Assembly (NCBI GenBank): GCA_000827495.1
Contig: KN817526.1
Location: forward strand, 1 to 64,000
DNA from: Hypholoma sublateritium FD-334 SS-4
Lineage: Eukaryota; Basidiomycota; Agaricomycetes; Agaricales; Strophariaceae
Direction: 5' to 3'
DNA length: 64,000 nt
Shown: positions 45,685 to 57,691 of the stretch, piece by piece
Numbering within the stretch: position 1 is the first letter of the stretch
How the letters are laid out: each line of letters starts with the position of its first letter
Made by a program: the position numbers and the translations under genes
Notes under the pieces: model-generated
What the model was told of the DNA's origin: nothing
The model's database searches: none
What the model saw: only the letters and a program-made list of their open reading frames with translations

Positions 45685-48184
45685 ATGCAACTCGACGTCA
45701 CAAATTACCTGAGTCCACGGTGGTGGACACGGTCATGGGGGTGGATAGCGTTCATGCCCCACGAGCCAGACTACATAAACCCTCCCTTTGATCCCTTATT
45801 TCAAACTCCACGTCGCCCTCGTCGCCTTCCAGACAGTGATAAATTTGCGATGCCCTCGAATTTATCCAGCTGTTGGTCGAAACTGGAGTTAAATCTCACT
45901 ATGACTACGCATCTCCTTCAAGCTTATTATGATGCACCGGCAATTCGACCTATATACCCATCAGGATTCGGGTACAAGAAAAAACACCCTCATGAAAGAG
46001 CAGCTATGAAATCGATTTATAAAGCGAGGGACTGGTTTTCTGTCTGGATGGGCCTTCTTTCTTTTTTGATCGCGATGGCGGAAACTAAAGAACATGAGCT
46101 CCGAGATTATCCGCATCTTTCGAAAAAGGGTTGGGCAGATTACTTGCTTGAGCAGGGCGCCGAGAGGACGTGGCTAGAATCTTTGATCAACTCCACAGTA
46201 TTTTGCTTCAAGCCGAATGTTGTACGATCTGGCGTCTTTTTGCATCTGATTGCTAAGGACTCGCTCCAGCCTTCGGTGGAATGGTTCTGTCGCTATCATG
46301 TTCCTGTTTGGTACCACTGGGGGCCCGAACAAGCAGCAGATCCTCGTTTCTCGGAACTGGCCCCTCCCACGTACCTGCTGCAAGTAAGCACAATCGCATT
46401 TACGCGGAGTCCGCTGCAACCTGAACCAGAAACGCCCGACACCCCTTCAAACCAGGAAATTATCACTTCGCATGCTACAAAAGTGCAGACTACTTATCCA
46501 CTGGACGTCTCGCAGAAGGATCGATTCTTGGCTTCATGGAACAGTTTTCTTTTGTCGCGTAAATATTTGCGTCAGCGCATTGACCAATCGGAAACCTCTC
46601 TCGACAAGCAGAAGCGATTATCCAGGGAAAGGCGCCCGCCAACAAAGAGTGCCAAAGTTTTCTATTGGACCACAGATACTACGAGTGATGGATATATTCG
46701 CAAGCAGGTGTCCAAAAAGTGGCGTGAAGACACCTTGGGTGATTATTCGACAAAACAAGCTCGATACGATTCTCATTTCAATGAATGGGATTGTTCTTCA
46801 CAGTTTGGATCTGATGATGAATTGGATGGACTCGGAGACAGCGACGAAACGCCCAGCGAAGACTCCTGTTTTGTGGACTTCGACAAAGTTGATTCGGAGT
46901 CTTTGACCCTGCCTATTACTCCTGTGGACTCGGAAGAAGATCTGGATGCATTGGATGATAACGAAGAATGGCTCCCGTTCTGCCACCAGCCTCGTGATGC
47001 CGCCTTCTATCCATCTCTTGATGCATTAGAGGAGGAAATACTGGAGACAGCTGGCACTTACTTTGGATATGTCTCTCCCCTTCCTCCTGCGGCATTGCCT
47101 CTGATCAGAAACGAGCAGCGTCAAAAGTACATTTTGAGATATCTTGGATTTTCGTGGAATGAAGCTACTCCGGCACTATTCAATCGACCGCGCATTCTCG
47201 CTCTCGTTGATTTTATCGACAGGATATCTGGCACAGGGAATATCTCTACGAACGAATGGGACATTGATTATGAGCACCGAACTTCTGTTGCATTTACGGA
47301 ACACTTTCAATACATTCTTGAAATCTCAGGCCGAAATGGCCCACTGTTTATGTTCAATTTCCGCGAGCACTCCACTGTCAAATGGAAGCTCACAGTGACC
47401 TCTGCCGCCCACGCTCTACTTGTCTGTCGTATGCATGCTAGTTTCCAAGAGGATGACATTGCGTTATACTTGTTACGCAGAGGCATACCTTTTTTCACCC
47501 TCCAGGAGTCAAGTACACTACTCCCGGCTTATGTCGATAAAAGGCCCTCGGAGCAGCGCCCCTTTCGTCCCAATGATCATGTCTTTACTGTCCGCGACTA
47601 TAAGGCCTACTCTGATCAATGTCGTGCAATGCTGCTACAAAGGCGATCACGTGCTGCATTGCTTCGAGGAGGATACCTTTGGCGAGTGGCCGTTTCTCAA
47701 GTCGACTTCAAATTTGTTTTGGATGGACCAACGGGCTTGTACTCTAGTCAAGGAGAGATGTTTACTGTAGTGCTTCCAGACGGCAGGCAATATGTAGATG
47801 ATGCACTAACAGAGTCCGAAACATTTCTACTTATGGGCGGGTACGATTGCGAAACAGGTATGTAACACATTTTTACTCGCGGCTCGCAAGTTAATTACAT
47901 ATTCTGAAGGTCATGGCAATCAGCTAGTTCTGAAATCTTGGTGTCCTTTTCCGTCAACTTATGAAAGGTCGGGTGTGGACTACGGTAGATGGACCAACCT
48001 CAATGAATCTTTATACGGTATCGCTTATACTGACACAGAGGTCCCTAATCCGATTCTTCAGCGACAGCCGTGTCCAGCCAAGCAATGGAGAAATATATGT
48101 CGTGGTTCAAGGGATCTTCGTCGTGGGCTCGCAAGGCTGGAAGGTGCTTCATTGCTCCTCATACGCCAACACCGTAGGCTGTAA
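45685..48184 (+). CDS. 815-aa companion ORF of the Plavaka element
   Basis: Exon 1 (45685-47857) and exon 2 (47910-48184) join in phase 1 to give 2448 nt without interruption. The start reads MQLDVTNYLSPRWWTRSWGW. The N-terminal half is rich in Trp and aromatic residues (KPNVVRSGVFLHLIAKD, VEWFCRYHVPVWYHWGPEQA), the middle is strongly acidic (SDDELDGLGDSDETPSEDS) and the C-terminal half contains RQKYILRYLGFSWNEATPAL. The tail is Arg-rich (CRGSRDLRRGLARLEG). I recall proteins of this style near Plavaka/KDZ elements in mushrooms, and position and strand fit a second transposon gene, comparable to TnpA of CACTA elements; that comparison is inference. No catalytic motif recognised. Unlike the transposase it is intact. 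Confidence 0.75.
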
Positions 48185-49086
48185 CTGAATGTATATTGTT
48201 GACAATGCACAATGTTGATGCCGTCATGCTTCATATTGAGGGGCGCTGATGCTATCGTCAAGTGCCGGCTATTCTATCTCAATGAGCTTACCCCAGGATG
48301 AATGTAGCATATTCTTTTCAATTGAAGAAACCAGCCCACAGGCAGACTTGCATCAGTAATTACGGTGAGTACCTAGCTATTACATTCATCAATACTATTG
48401 CTAATTGATGAATCAATGAAGCTGCCCGTGTGCGTGCTTTCGTGAGTGCGGGGTCGCCATGAAAGTTGGGCAAGGCAGCTCAGTGAAGCAAATGCAGATG
48501 CTCCGTTCTCCTGTGTAGCCAGCATCTATGCGCTTGCTGCGTGGTTCAAGTTGAGGGGCCCGAAGTTGCGCGCGTTCTGCGATTTTCTAGGCACGTAGTT
48601 TGCAGACTTCTCTTACTGATTCTTGTTCGTAGACTTTTCAGGTGCGATCGCTAATTCCTGTCCGGACTACTTTCCTCCGATGCCAGTGACGACGAGGGTG
48701 CGGTGCAGGCGAAGGCAATGGGCGCTCGGAAGAAGCAGCACATCCTAGAGGCCGCGGTTGTGAAACAGGGTCCCGCCAGGCGAAGAGCCCGAAATAGAAG
48801 CCGACACGCCGGAGCTTGAGCCCATCTCGCACGAGGCTTGACGACGCGTTTGCGGGGTACGCGTCGTTCAAGAATATACGCATGTCCGTCACGCTGAACT
48901 GCCTCTCATACATTTCCAGACTCTGCGGGCACTTCCGCGGCGATCGCGTCGCCGACTATGTTGCTGGCTCCATCGACAAACCGGGAACATGTGCCACAGA
49001 TGGAACCGTGAGCGTGTGAAGATATCCGATCCCGCTAGGTGATGCCGTAATTAGAAATTGGCTAGAGTGCATGTGTTGTGTTTTGA
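48185..49086. other. Gap with a short gene remnant
   Basis: A plus-strand piece at about 48685-48790 (SDDEGAVQAKAMGARKKQHI) reads like coding sequence but is isolated. Otherwise no gene seen. Confidence 0.3.
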
Positions 49087-52000
49087 ATGGAGCACATGGA
49101 GGCACACCGTCCCTCTGTCCCGTCCCCCATCTTCAATCCCACAAGGGCGTCCGCCGCTCCTGCTGCATGCATCGTCGCCTCGCCAGCTCAGACTCGAAGC
49201 AGGTCTCCTCGTCGTCCTGAGCAAGGGAATGTTGCCTCCCGACCAACATGCACGCCGTCGCCTGACAAAGGACCCACCCGCCCCACGCAGCGCCTACCTC
49301 TCGTCTCGTCTCCTCGCCTCCAGTCCCGCCCCCTTCTCTGACCGCCCGCGTTCTCGGGCGACGTCGGTCGCCTCTCAGGCCATCGAGGATGTCCTCGCCC
49401 CCGGCGACGTCGTCGGTGACGGCTGCTTCCTCCAGGGCGAGCAGATCCGCACCGTCGCAGCGGCCCATCAGCCCCACGCTCCCGCGCAGGAGTTCGAGGT
49501 CATCAAGCAGCTCGGTCCAGGCAACTATACAGTCGTCTACCTCGTCCACGAGGTCCTCGCCCGCCCCCCGCCCTCGGAGGACGGCCACATGTCTACTATC
49601 GGCGCCATGGAGTTCAACCAACCCCGTCCGGGCGTCGTCTACGGCCGCAAGTACGCCATCAAGTGTCTGTCAAAGGCCGATCTCGACGAGGACGTCCTGG
49701 CTGTGCAGATGTCCGAGGTGCGTGCTCTGTTGCCCCTGTTGTTTATCACTGATCCGTCCCAGATAACCATCCACCAGTCGCTGCATCTCCATTCAAACAC
49801 TATATCCCTCCACCGCACCCTTGAAACCTTTTCTTTCTTCCTCCTCCTCCTCGAGTACGTCCCGGGGGAGGATCTTTTTTACTTTCGAACAGGCCGCGAC
49901 CATTATGATCTCGACCACACCGACTCGTCAGTCGCGACTTCTCACACTCCTCCAACCCCAAACTTGCTATCAAACCTCAATCCATCTCAACTGCTCTCCC
50001 GCATCCGTCTCCGTCTCATTTCGTCCATGTTTAGCCAGATGTGTGATGCTGTTGCTGCTTGCCACGCCCTGGGTGTCTTCCACCGCGACATCAAACCCGA
50101 AAACTTTATCGTCGCCGATGGCCACTGCACAACTCCAGATGGTCGCTCGGAGCGCAAGGTTATCTTCAAACTCATCTGATTTTGGCTTGTCAACTATGGA
50201 TGTGGAGTCTGCCGACATGGACTGCGGTAGTGGTCCGTACATGAGCTACGGTACGCACAACGCCTTTCTGACCGCATATATGCGCTTATTCGACCCACAG
50301 AATGCAGAAATAATCTCCCTCCTACTTATCGTCCCCGTGCTGCCGATGTCTGGTCCTTACGCATCGTCCTCGTTAATATGTTGGTCTTCATTTATGCGTG
50401 GGAAAATGCCCTTGTTGACTCCTCTCACAAGCTGTACCACTTTAATCCCTGGACGGATACCGTTGACGGCGCCTGTTCCTCTTTCGAAATCTTCCTCAAG
50501 GACCCCGTCGCTTTCTTCATGCAGCGCTTCGTGGGCATGACGCGCCCCGTCGCCGATGTGCTCGCGCACTGTGTCTTCTGCATCCTCGATTCGCCGCACG
50601 ACGACCGCCCGCGCATGAGCGCCGCAGAGCTCGGCGCATGGGCGCGCATTTTGCCGAGCCTTTTGGGTGCGCACGGCCTCTGCCGGATCGACGCAGGGCC
50701 ACCGGATCTCGCTCACCATGCCCATCTCGCACCGTCCCCAGTCCCGGCACCCGTCCGGTTCGACGACCGCCGGCCGGACGCCAGCGATCCCGCCCCGTTC
50801 GCTCTCGCGCGCGCTGTCATTCGAGCGCGCGGAGCTCTCCACCGTCATCGACCAGGGCGACGAGGACGACGCGGAGGAGAACGAGAACGACAATGACGGC
50901 GATGTGGAGGGCGATGTGGAGATCGAGATCGAGGGGATGACGTCCCGCTCGACGTCGACGAACAAGCGCCGCAAGCGCGGAGCCCGGAAAGGCAGAGGCG
51001 CCGCCGCGGCGGTGTCATTCCTGCCCGCGAGCCCGACGTCGCCATTCGATGCTACCCTCGCGGCGCTCGCCAACGCGTCGCAGTCACTTGCGCGCGAGAT
51101 CAGCATGGCGTCCAAGTCGTCCTCGCACCGCTCAGGCTCCGCCTCGCGCCCGCACATGCCGTTCGAGCCTGTGTCCATGTACCCCTTGCCCACCCAGCTG
51201 CTGTCGTGCACGCCATCGCAGCCCGCCGTCGCCGTTCCTGAGCCGATCCCCGCGCCGGTCACGAAGAAGCAGTCGAAGTGGAAGCTCAGCTTCGGGAAGA
51301 ACAGCGCCACGACGCTCGCCGCGAACGCAGCGACCGCCGCCGCCGCCGCGTCTGTGGGCCGCATCTCGCCCGTGGAGGAGGCGTTCGGGCAGTTCCCGCC
51401 ACCGATGCCACAAGGACAAGCGCACTCGCACTCGCGCGCGATGGCGTCGACAGCGAACAATGTAGCGACGCTGCTCATGGGTCTCAATGCACCTGTCGCT
51501 CCCGCCGCGACCCCAATCGGCTTCGCGGCGCCGCACCATGTGTCGGCATCCTCATCGTCGTTCTCCCTCCCGCGCAGCGACTAGGATGCGGCGTCGACGT
51601 GGAGCCGCGGGCGCCGCGGCGTGCGCGACCCATCGCCGCTCGGCAACGACGCACCGCTCGTTGGCGGCGGGCGCAGGCAGCGAAGCCACTCGCCCGGCTG
51701 TGCGCTCTCTACGGCGCAGAACCCGCACGCGCGCTCCCTGCACTCGCTGCAGCACCCGCTGCCGCCGCACCCAATGCCGGGCATGCCTACACCCGAACCG
51801 TGGGCCGCCGGTGGGGGCGCGCCGCGCGGGCAGTCGCCGCCAGGCGCCCAGCGTGCGTCGCGCGCGCTGGCGTCGTCCGCGAGCTCGGTGATCAGTGCGA
51901 ACTGGCGCAGCTCGATGAGCACGGCGAGCAGCGCGGGGACGTTGACGAGCGCATTTACGCGGTACAGCAACTCGAGTGCGAGGAGCGTGAGCACGACGGC

Positions 52001-52117
52001 GACGAGTGTGAGCTCCGCGAGCTGGCGCACGAGCGTGAAGCAGGGCCCGGGGTCGACGTTCAGCGGGGCGAGCGGGACGGGGTACGCGCAGGGCAACATT
52101 CCGAAGAATATCAAGAG
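49087..52117 (+). pseudogene. Ran1/Sks1-type Ser/Thr protein kinase, decayed and truncated
   Basis: All kinase landmarks are present: glycine loop LGPGNYTVVYLV, ATP lysine in YAIKCLS, LLLLEYVPGEDLFYF, HRDIKPENF, SDFGLS and CGSGPYMSY joining through an intron (from about 50252) to ECRNNLPPTYRPRAADVWSL. This matches the basidiomycete kinases of the Ran1/Pat1, Sks1/Vhs1 type, which act in nutrient and cell-cycle signalling. The disordered C-terminus also matches (STNKRRKRGARKGRG, KKQSKWKLSFGKNS, SANWRSSMSTASSAGTLTSA). Lesions: a frame change between 49262 and 49341, one extra base near 50171-50175 just before DFG, a frame change near 50655-50690, a TAG at 51582-51584 inside the C-terminal region, and loss of the normal end after NIPKNIK at about 52117. 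No product can be functional. Confidence 0.85.
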
Positions 52118-52283
52118 TGCGTCGCGTTTTTCTCTGCCTTTGTAGCTGTATGCTGACGACACCGACGTGCAGTCATGCCCTGTCGGAGTTTCCTGACTCC
52201 GAAGCTATCCTATTGCTTATTCCTTCTACGAACGGTACGCAACGTGTCTGTTATCTCTTGTACACCATTGTTAACCTCTGTCA

Positions 52284-53550
52284 GTGAGAGGCTGGGCGCA
52301 CGGACATGCCAGCTCTTGTCAATTTTACTGGAGACCCGATATCCAGGCCATGATCCGCAAGCTAGCTATGTTTGACCATCAGAAGCACTTGCGCGCTGCA
52401 GGCGCCCAAGCGAACTTGGATGAGTCGAAGCAGAAGCGATACGCGCTAGTTGCGGAAATCAGCTGCGTGAGTTGTATTCTTTAGTCATCATATTGTTGTT
52501 TCATCTCATTTAACGCAAATAGCGTGCTATTCAATGTAAATCATGGGCCGCAGACCTGACCTCTCATCGTGCTGAGGAAACGGAGGAACAAACGGAAGCC
52601 CGAAAGCAAGCGTAAGTTCTGTTCTGCATGAATCCGACTTATAACTTGTCGTATTCACATGATCAACTAGGATACGTGATAAATTTATCGCACTCGGATA
52701 TGCGGAAAATGACATAATATCCGCCCTGTCCTCTCAGCGACAATACTATGGGAAGGCGGGGCTAACTGATCGTAGTACGTATGCTCAACGGTTATCCCAG
52801 CACATCTCACAACATTGTAACAGTCTGGAAGCGTATTCAACGGAAGCTGTGGGGAAGTCTCGTGCCCCAACTCCCTTGACCTCTCCAAGTCGGTATTCAA
52901 GTGCCAGAATCACACTAATCCGGTCCCACACGAGCTGTATGTTTGTTAGCATTGACAAGATTCTCCCTCATCATTGCTCCCAAGAGTTTTCCAATAAGGG
53001 TACCGAGACCCGCCCAAACTAGATGAGCCTGCGCCTGATCTGCCCTTTTTCGTTGACCCATCTGCTATTGCTGTCGCCGAATTTCTCATCAAATGTGCTG
53101 CCTTGAACCCTGAGACAGCGCTTGCCTCTAATATGGATACGAGCGACCTCCGCTTTAATTGCTCGACCGGGAGCTGTCAATCAAAGCATTATGGGTATTC
53201 TTGGCGTGCAGCTGTGAGTTCAGTCTCCTCCCGGGCACGATCATGCTGTTGACCAGACTCATACAGGCTCTGGAGAACATGCAGCCGTTTCAATTTCGAA
53301 TCAAAAGTGGACTATGCTCTCGACAGAGCAAGCTGACTGCATCAAGGGGAGGAAGGAAGCGGCAGATCATAAATGCCAAAAGCTCAATTGGATCTGTGCA
53401 CACTGTTCGACGGGCTTACAGGGTGGTAAATCGCAAGAGGGGGCACGATTTCATGTTCGGGATGAGTACCGCCCAAGTACCAGTTACCGCTGCTCTAGAA
53501 CGTCGAAAACGACGCCTATCAGCATCCATGAAGGTTTCGAAAACTTATAA
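52284..53550 (+). pseudogene. 3' part of an agaricomycete F-box-family-like gene with Cys-rich C-terminus
   Basis: Open pieces with good splice sites run 52284-52466, 52523-52611 and from 52671 (IRDKFIALGYAENDIISALS, GLTDR, then IWKRIQRKLWGSLVPQ after a GTACGT..AACAG intron). A later exon at about 53010-53214 reads LPFFVDPSAIAVAEFLIKCA and FNCSTGSCQSKHYGYSWRAA, and the next 53271-53550 KWTMLSTEQADCIKGRKEAA with a CxxC site LNWICAHCSTG. This arrangement (helical 'LTDRIW' block, then 'lWRC..CS...SWRA' and 'EW.C..C') is familiar from a large agaricomycete family that usually begins with an F-box. The N-terminal exons are missing and one junction (53214/53271) does not keep phase. It directly abuts the truncated kinase. 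Confidence 0.5.
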
Positions 53551-54602
53551 ACTTTTCTGAACACCTGCTAATATACACTCAGCTTCTACAGGCATGTCGC
53601 TTACTGCGACACCTATCTGGAATCCCATTGGTCGCGCCCCATCTCAAGACCATATTGAAAGCCAGGCCGACCCTGGGCTGTTATCACTCAACAGGACATC
53701 CAGCAGGCCGTCTCTGACCCCGATGCGTCCAACACTGCGATCGCCTCATAAGACGGCCTCGATCCCTTCAGGATCGGCTTCACCAACCACGCCTCTAAGA
53801 TCTTGCTCGACCTTGTCGTCGTCACCTGAGAAATGTATCTCCCCTTGCATCCACCTTACCCGACACGGCTCTTCTGTCCTCCTTCAGGCCCTGATGGGCC
53901 TTCCTCACCGTGTTTACCTCTTCCTTGGGTTCAACGCCCTGTGTTGTCCACGGCATGCCGCAATATACTATTTCATAGCTTCGTCGTGTTGCAGCTCATT
54001 CCGCCTTATCGGAGCTTCATCCCGCGTCTTGATCTCCGCCCAACGCCGTGCAATCTCATGCTTGGAGTCCGTCTCGGTGGACGCAGCATTGGCGTATGTT
54101 GTACAGAAGCGTAGGTTGTGGATAAGGACGGCGTGGGTCGCAGCAGCTCGCCCTTGTTGTAGATACGTGTAACCCACCCTCAATGTATACTTATCTGACT
54201 TGCATCGACCCACTGTCTTCCAAAGCCCTTGACTTGTGGATTGTCCTTTGGAACGCAATTTCGTACTATGCGTTCTTTGTTACGCTAGCTCTAGGCGGAT
54301 GTCGCCCAGATGTCACGGTACAGATCTGCCCTGTATGCAGTGATCAGTGTCAGATGGCATCGCCGCGGGATGGGGTGGGCTCACGCAGCTACTACACCGG
54401 TGGAGAGACGCTCAAAATTGTGCCTAGGCGACTCGCGAGGATGCCGCCGAGGAGCAGCGCCCACGTGCTGTTCAGGCTGAACGGGGAGAGCAGCAGGCCC
54501 AACTCGCCGTGCGAGACGCCCACCTTGCAGCGCGGCGGGCGGGGCATGCACTAGCGGCTGTCAACGCTTAGGCTGCATGCGCAGAGCAACGCGAACACGC
54601 AG
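53551..54602. other. Gap with overlapping weak frames
   Basis: A 192-codon frame at 53594-54172 is Ser/Thr/Pro-rich then hydrophobic; an overlapping frame near 53592 (HVAYCDTYLESHWSRP) may be the last exon of the preceding family. Nothing certain. Confidence 0.3.
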
Positions 54603-55923
54603 ATGAGGAATTCCCTGTGGCGGCGCGCCGCGAGGCGTCTTCGACTGCCGCTGTTCATCGTCTGGCACAAGGGGCATGATTGGCGTCGGCGATGTACGGC
54701 TGCGCCTAGCAGAGATCACTCGCTTTCCCGGATAATGTCGACCCAGATATTCCGGGCAACAGTAAAACCCGGGGCGCGTTCGTTTTCCCAATGCATAATC
54801 TTCGTCGGCTTGGCTCGCATAGCGTCGTCTACGGAAGTGGTGCCCGCAACGCTGGATTCTGTGGAGGATGCAAAGGTGCAAACCGACGACGCGCAGCCCC
54901 GGCTGCCTTTGCCAGGAGCAGACTCCGTCGTCGACGTGCACGCGCTATCCAGAGGCCTACGCGGAAGTCTTCGCGAAGTCTCGCCGGAGGTTGAGGGCGA
55001 CGAGGAGGAGAAGCTGAAGGCCGAGGAGCCTGACACCGCCGCCGTCAAAGACCCTGGCGCGGCGCGGCTCGCACCATCCGGCCTCGCCACCAGTACACAC
55101 CCAACTCCCCGGCGCGTCCAATAACGCCGACACCAGTATCAGCGCTCCCAACACCGGCAACACCCCCAGCGTCGCCACCACCGCGACCGTCATCTCCATC
55201 GCCAACCCCATCCTCACCATCCCCATCAACACCCCATCACACGCCTAGCCCAACGAAGCTTACGGAACCGTGCAGCCGCTCCGCGTCGCACGGCGGGATC
55301 TCTTGGACGCGAGCGCAGGTCCACAGAGCCCACGCGCGGCTAGCGCCGGAGGTCGTGGAGGTCGCGTGTAAGGTGCTCGTATGGAGGGTAGAGGAGGTGA
55401 GGCGACGGCGCAGGCAATGGAGGACTGAGACGGCTGAGAAGAAGGAGGCGGTTGAGGCAGCGTGGATGGAGAGAGCGCGCAACGCGCTAGAGGAAATTGC
55501 GAAGGGGGCGGCGGAGCGCGAGAGGGTAGTGAAGAAGCGGCGCGGGCTTGTTGAAGGGGAGAGGGGCGCTGCCCCCGCATGCCCACGGACTCAGTCGACC
55601 GGATAAGCTCCCAGTCGGCGGCGGCGAGCTTCGCGGCAGATTTCGGGCCTGAGCGCGCGTCCGAGTTGGTGTGCGCGGACCCGTCGCCTAATTCGCTACT
55701 CGAGGCGCTGGGGCCGAGGTTGAAGGTGGGAATGACGCGCCAAGGAGGAGGAAAAAATGAAGAGCGGGCCCTGCCCGAGGAGGCCATCCAGATAGGGCGG
55801 GAGAGCGCGACCGCCGCCGAGCGATGCGGCGAGCAGAGCGCGAGAGCCTGCGGGGAGTGCAGCACCTTGAGATCAGGGAGCGTCCGCGGCGACGCTCCTG
55901 CCTCTCGGTCAGGCGGCAAATGA
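54603..55923 (+). other. GC-rich charged ORFs, gene structure unresolved
   Basis: Three plus-strand frames have coding character: 54780-55124 (DSVEDAKVQTDDAQPRLPLP, then EGDEEEKLKAEEPDTAAVKD, acidic), about 55260-55606 (a long charged helix, VEEVRRRRRQWRTETAEKKE to AAERERVVKKRRGLVEGERG) and 55579-55923 (QSAAASFAADFGPERASELV). The middle one would form a single alpha helix or coiled coil. They may be exons of one gene. High GC also opens long frames on the opposite strand, so strand choice rests on the helix pattern. No family recognised. Confidence 0.3.
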
Positions 55924-56730
55924 GGACTCGACCGCGCGAGGAAAGTGCGAACCGGAGTCGTCGTCTGCCCATTGAGCCACGCTAAGTGTGTGCGCGTCCA
56001 TGGCGCCCGTAACCGTCACCATGGTCGTGGGCGCGCTCAACGGGGTGGTGCGCGAGGTGCTGAGGCGAGCGGACTGCGCGTTGGGCGCAGGCGTGCAGGT
56101 GGGGCGATGAATGGGGGCCAGGATCGTACGTATGGATTTTTCTCTTATCATTTCGAAAGGTATTGAGCTTTCTTGACCTTCAGCAATGGATAGGATCGGC
56201 AGGTGACGGGGGATAGGAGGTCGAGGAGTCCGGCGCGCCCGACGAGCTGGGCGGAGAGCGCGCCGAGCGGCAGCGACGGCGGTACCACGGGGTATCGGAA
56301 CCTCTGCGATGTCCAGGTACACGCCCTGCGAGGCGCTGCTCGGGGGCTTCTTGTTGGCGCGCGCGGTGTACTGACGCTGGAGGACAGTCATGAGGACGGG
56401 AGGGAGACGGGGCGACACACAGCGCGACGTACCACCTGGAAACAAGATGGGTCTATGCCTACAGACGGGTACATTTCGAGGCCGCCGAGATCTTCCAGAG
56501 GCCTAGGTGGCGAGGGCGAGCTTGTTGCGTCGACGTCGTGAAGAGTACCCGCCGAGTTGGACGCAGGCGCGCGCCAGACGATTAGCCTTCGTTTGTGATC
56601 GTTTGGACATGACTTTCTGCAAGGACATCCCAGTGCTACTCACACCATCTACCTCACAACTCTCTCAAAATGATGGCCACCAGTAAGTATATCACCTAGT
56701 ATGTTACCTTGTGTTATTGTACTGATGTAG
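55924..56730. other. Gap and 5' leader of the next gene
   Basis: An ATGATGGCCACCA at 56669 followed by a GTAAGT and a GATGTAG acceptor at 56730 may be a non-coding or alternative first exon of the 172-aa gene. Otherwise nothing certain. Confidence 0.35.
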
Positions 56731-57416
56731 ATGGTAGAAATTCTGTTCAACGCGGCCACAAGTAAGTGCTTCCAAATACCTGACGATTCGCCTCTGACTT
56801 AGGCCGCTACATTGAAGAACTCTCGTCGTCATACGAGCTCTTTTTACCGCGAGGAACGCTTTCGAGGCCGAAATCGCTGCCCAAACGGCTGAAGGCCATT
56901 CAGGTTTTTCGAGACGCGATGGAGAAGACACTCCCGCAGATCGAGGAAGACTTTGGCGGCTCGCGCAAATGGACTGTTGTTGTCAAGTAAGTCGCCTTAT
57001 GACCCAAGAATCAAGATGGTGCATCTTTTCATGCGAACTTCTACAGTCAACCCTGTCTACACAAGTCCAACAAGAGTCCAAAAAATCGACATCGCACCCG
57101 CCAGCGGACGTCGACGGAAGGTAGACAAGCAACCTCTGACTCGCACTATACCGCCTACGGATACCTTGCCGCCGCCTCCACAACCTCGCAATCGAAGAAG
57201 GATGGACCTGTGTTCGCCAATCGCTGGTGGATGCACGTCGATGCGGCAAAACGTGTCGATTATGGTCCGCACCGTCGACGAGGTAAAATGTGGAGGAAGA
57301 AAATCTACGGCGAAGATATAAACTCCCTCGCGGTATGTGAGGTTTACTCGTATCTTCACCTCAGTAAATTTATGTAAACTCTCAATGCTTTATTCCAGGG
57401 ACCATTCGAAACCTGA
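56731..57416 (+). CDS. Small basic protein (172 aa), unrecognised
   Basis: Four exons, 56731-56761, 56803-56986, 57047-57332 and 57399-57416, total 519 nt, with introns of 41, 60 and 66 nt. The protein starts MVEILFNAATSRYIEELSSS, has a helical block (SLPKRLKAIQVFRDAMEKTL, IEEDFGGSRKWTVVV), a Lys/Arg-rich linker (NKSPKNRHRTRQRTSTEGR) and a C-terminal FANRWWMHVDAAKRVDYGPH. It ends in a five-codon exon, GPFET. Phases are consistent throughout, so I take it as intact. The first intron is short for this genome, which makes the N-terminus less sure. No domain recognised; a nucleic-acid-binding role would fit the charge but is not shown. Confidence 0.55.
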
Positions 57417-57691
57417 TTAGAATTGCTGCCATTGCTGTCCGTGACTGTACTCTTATTCTTTGTAGTATATTGTACCCCTCCTCCCTTGTAACATATACAC
57501 TACTTCTTGTTGCTCTCCGAATTCTAAAGTGTACTACAGTACTCGACGTGCTCTCAGTAATATATCATCTACTTTAACATCGTACGCAATCAAATATTTC
57601 AATAGTACTACTAGTCGAATCCTAATCACAATGCATTAAATGTATTTATCCTAATGTTCAAGAATGTGTTTTGCGTGTCGTATTTCCTAAG
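57417..57691. other. AT-rich spacer
   Basis: Nothing recognised. Confidence 0.4.

Larger units (their letters stand above)
40580..48184 (+). mobile_element. Plavaka-type DNA transposon (minimal extent)
   Basis: A transposase gene and a companion ORF lie on the same strand 760 bp apart. Plavaka elements belong to the EnSpm/CACTA-like group common in agaricomycetes. The outer ends could not be fixed: I did not find matching inverted repeats in 39.8-40.6 kb and 44.9-45.7 or 48.2-49 kb. The interval given covers only the two genes. Confidence 0.6.

Noticed and set aside
50357..51487. 376-codon minus-strand frame opposite the kinase C-terminus
   Set aside because: Shadow of the GC-rich plus-strand kinase relic, which is recognisable by conserved motifs on the plus strand.
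55260..55919. 219-codon minus-strand frame
   Set aside because: Pro/Ser/Arg/Ala-rich mirror of the charged-helix frame on the plus strand; typical of high GC.
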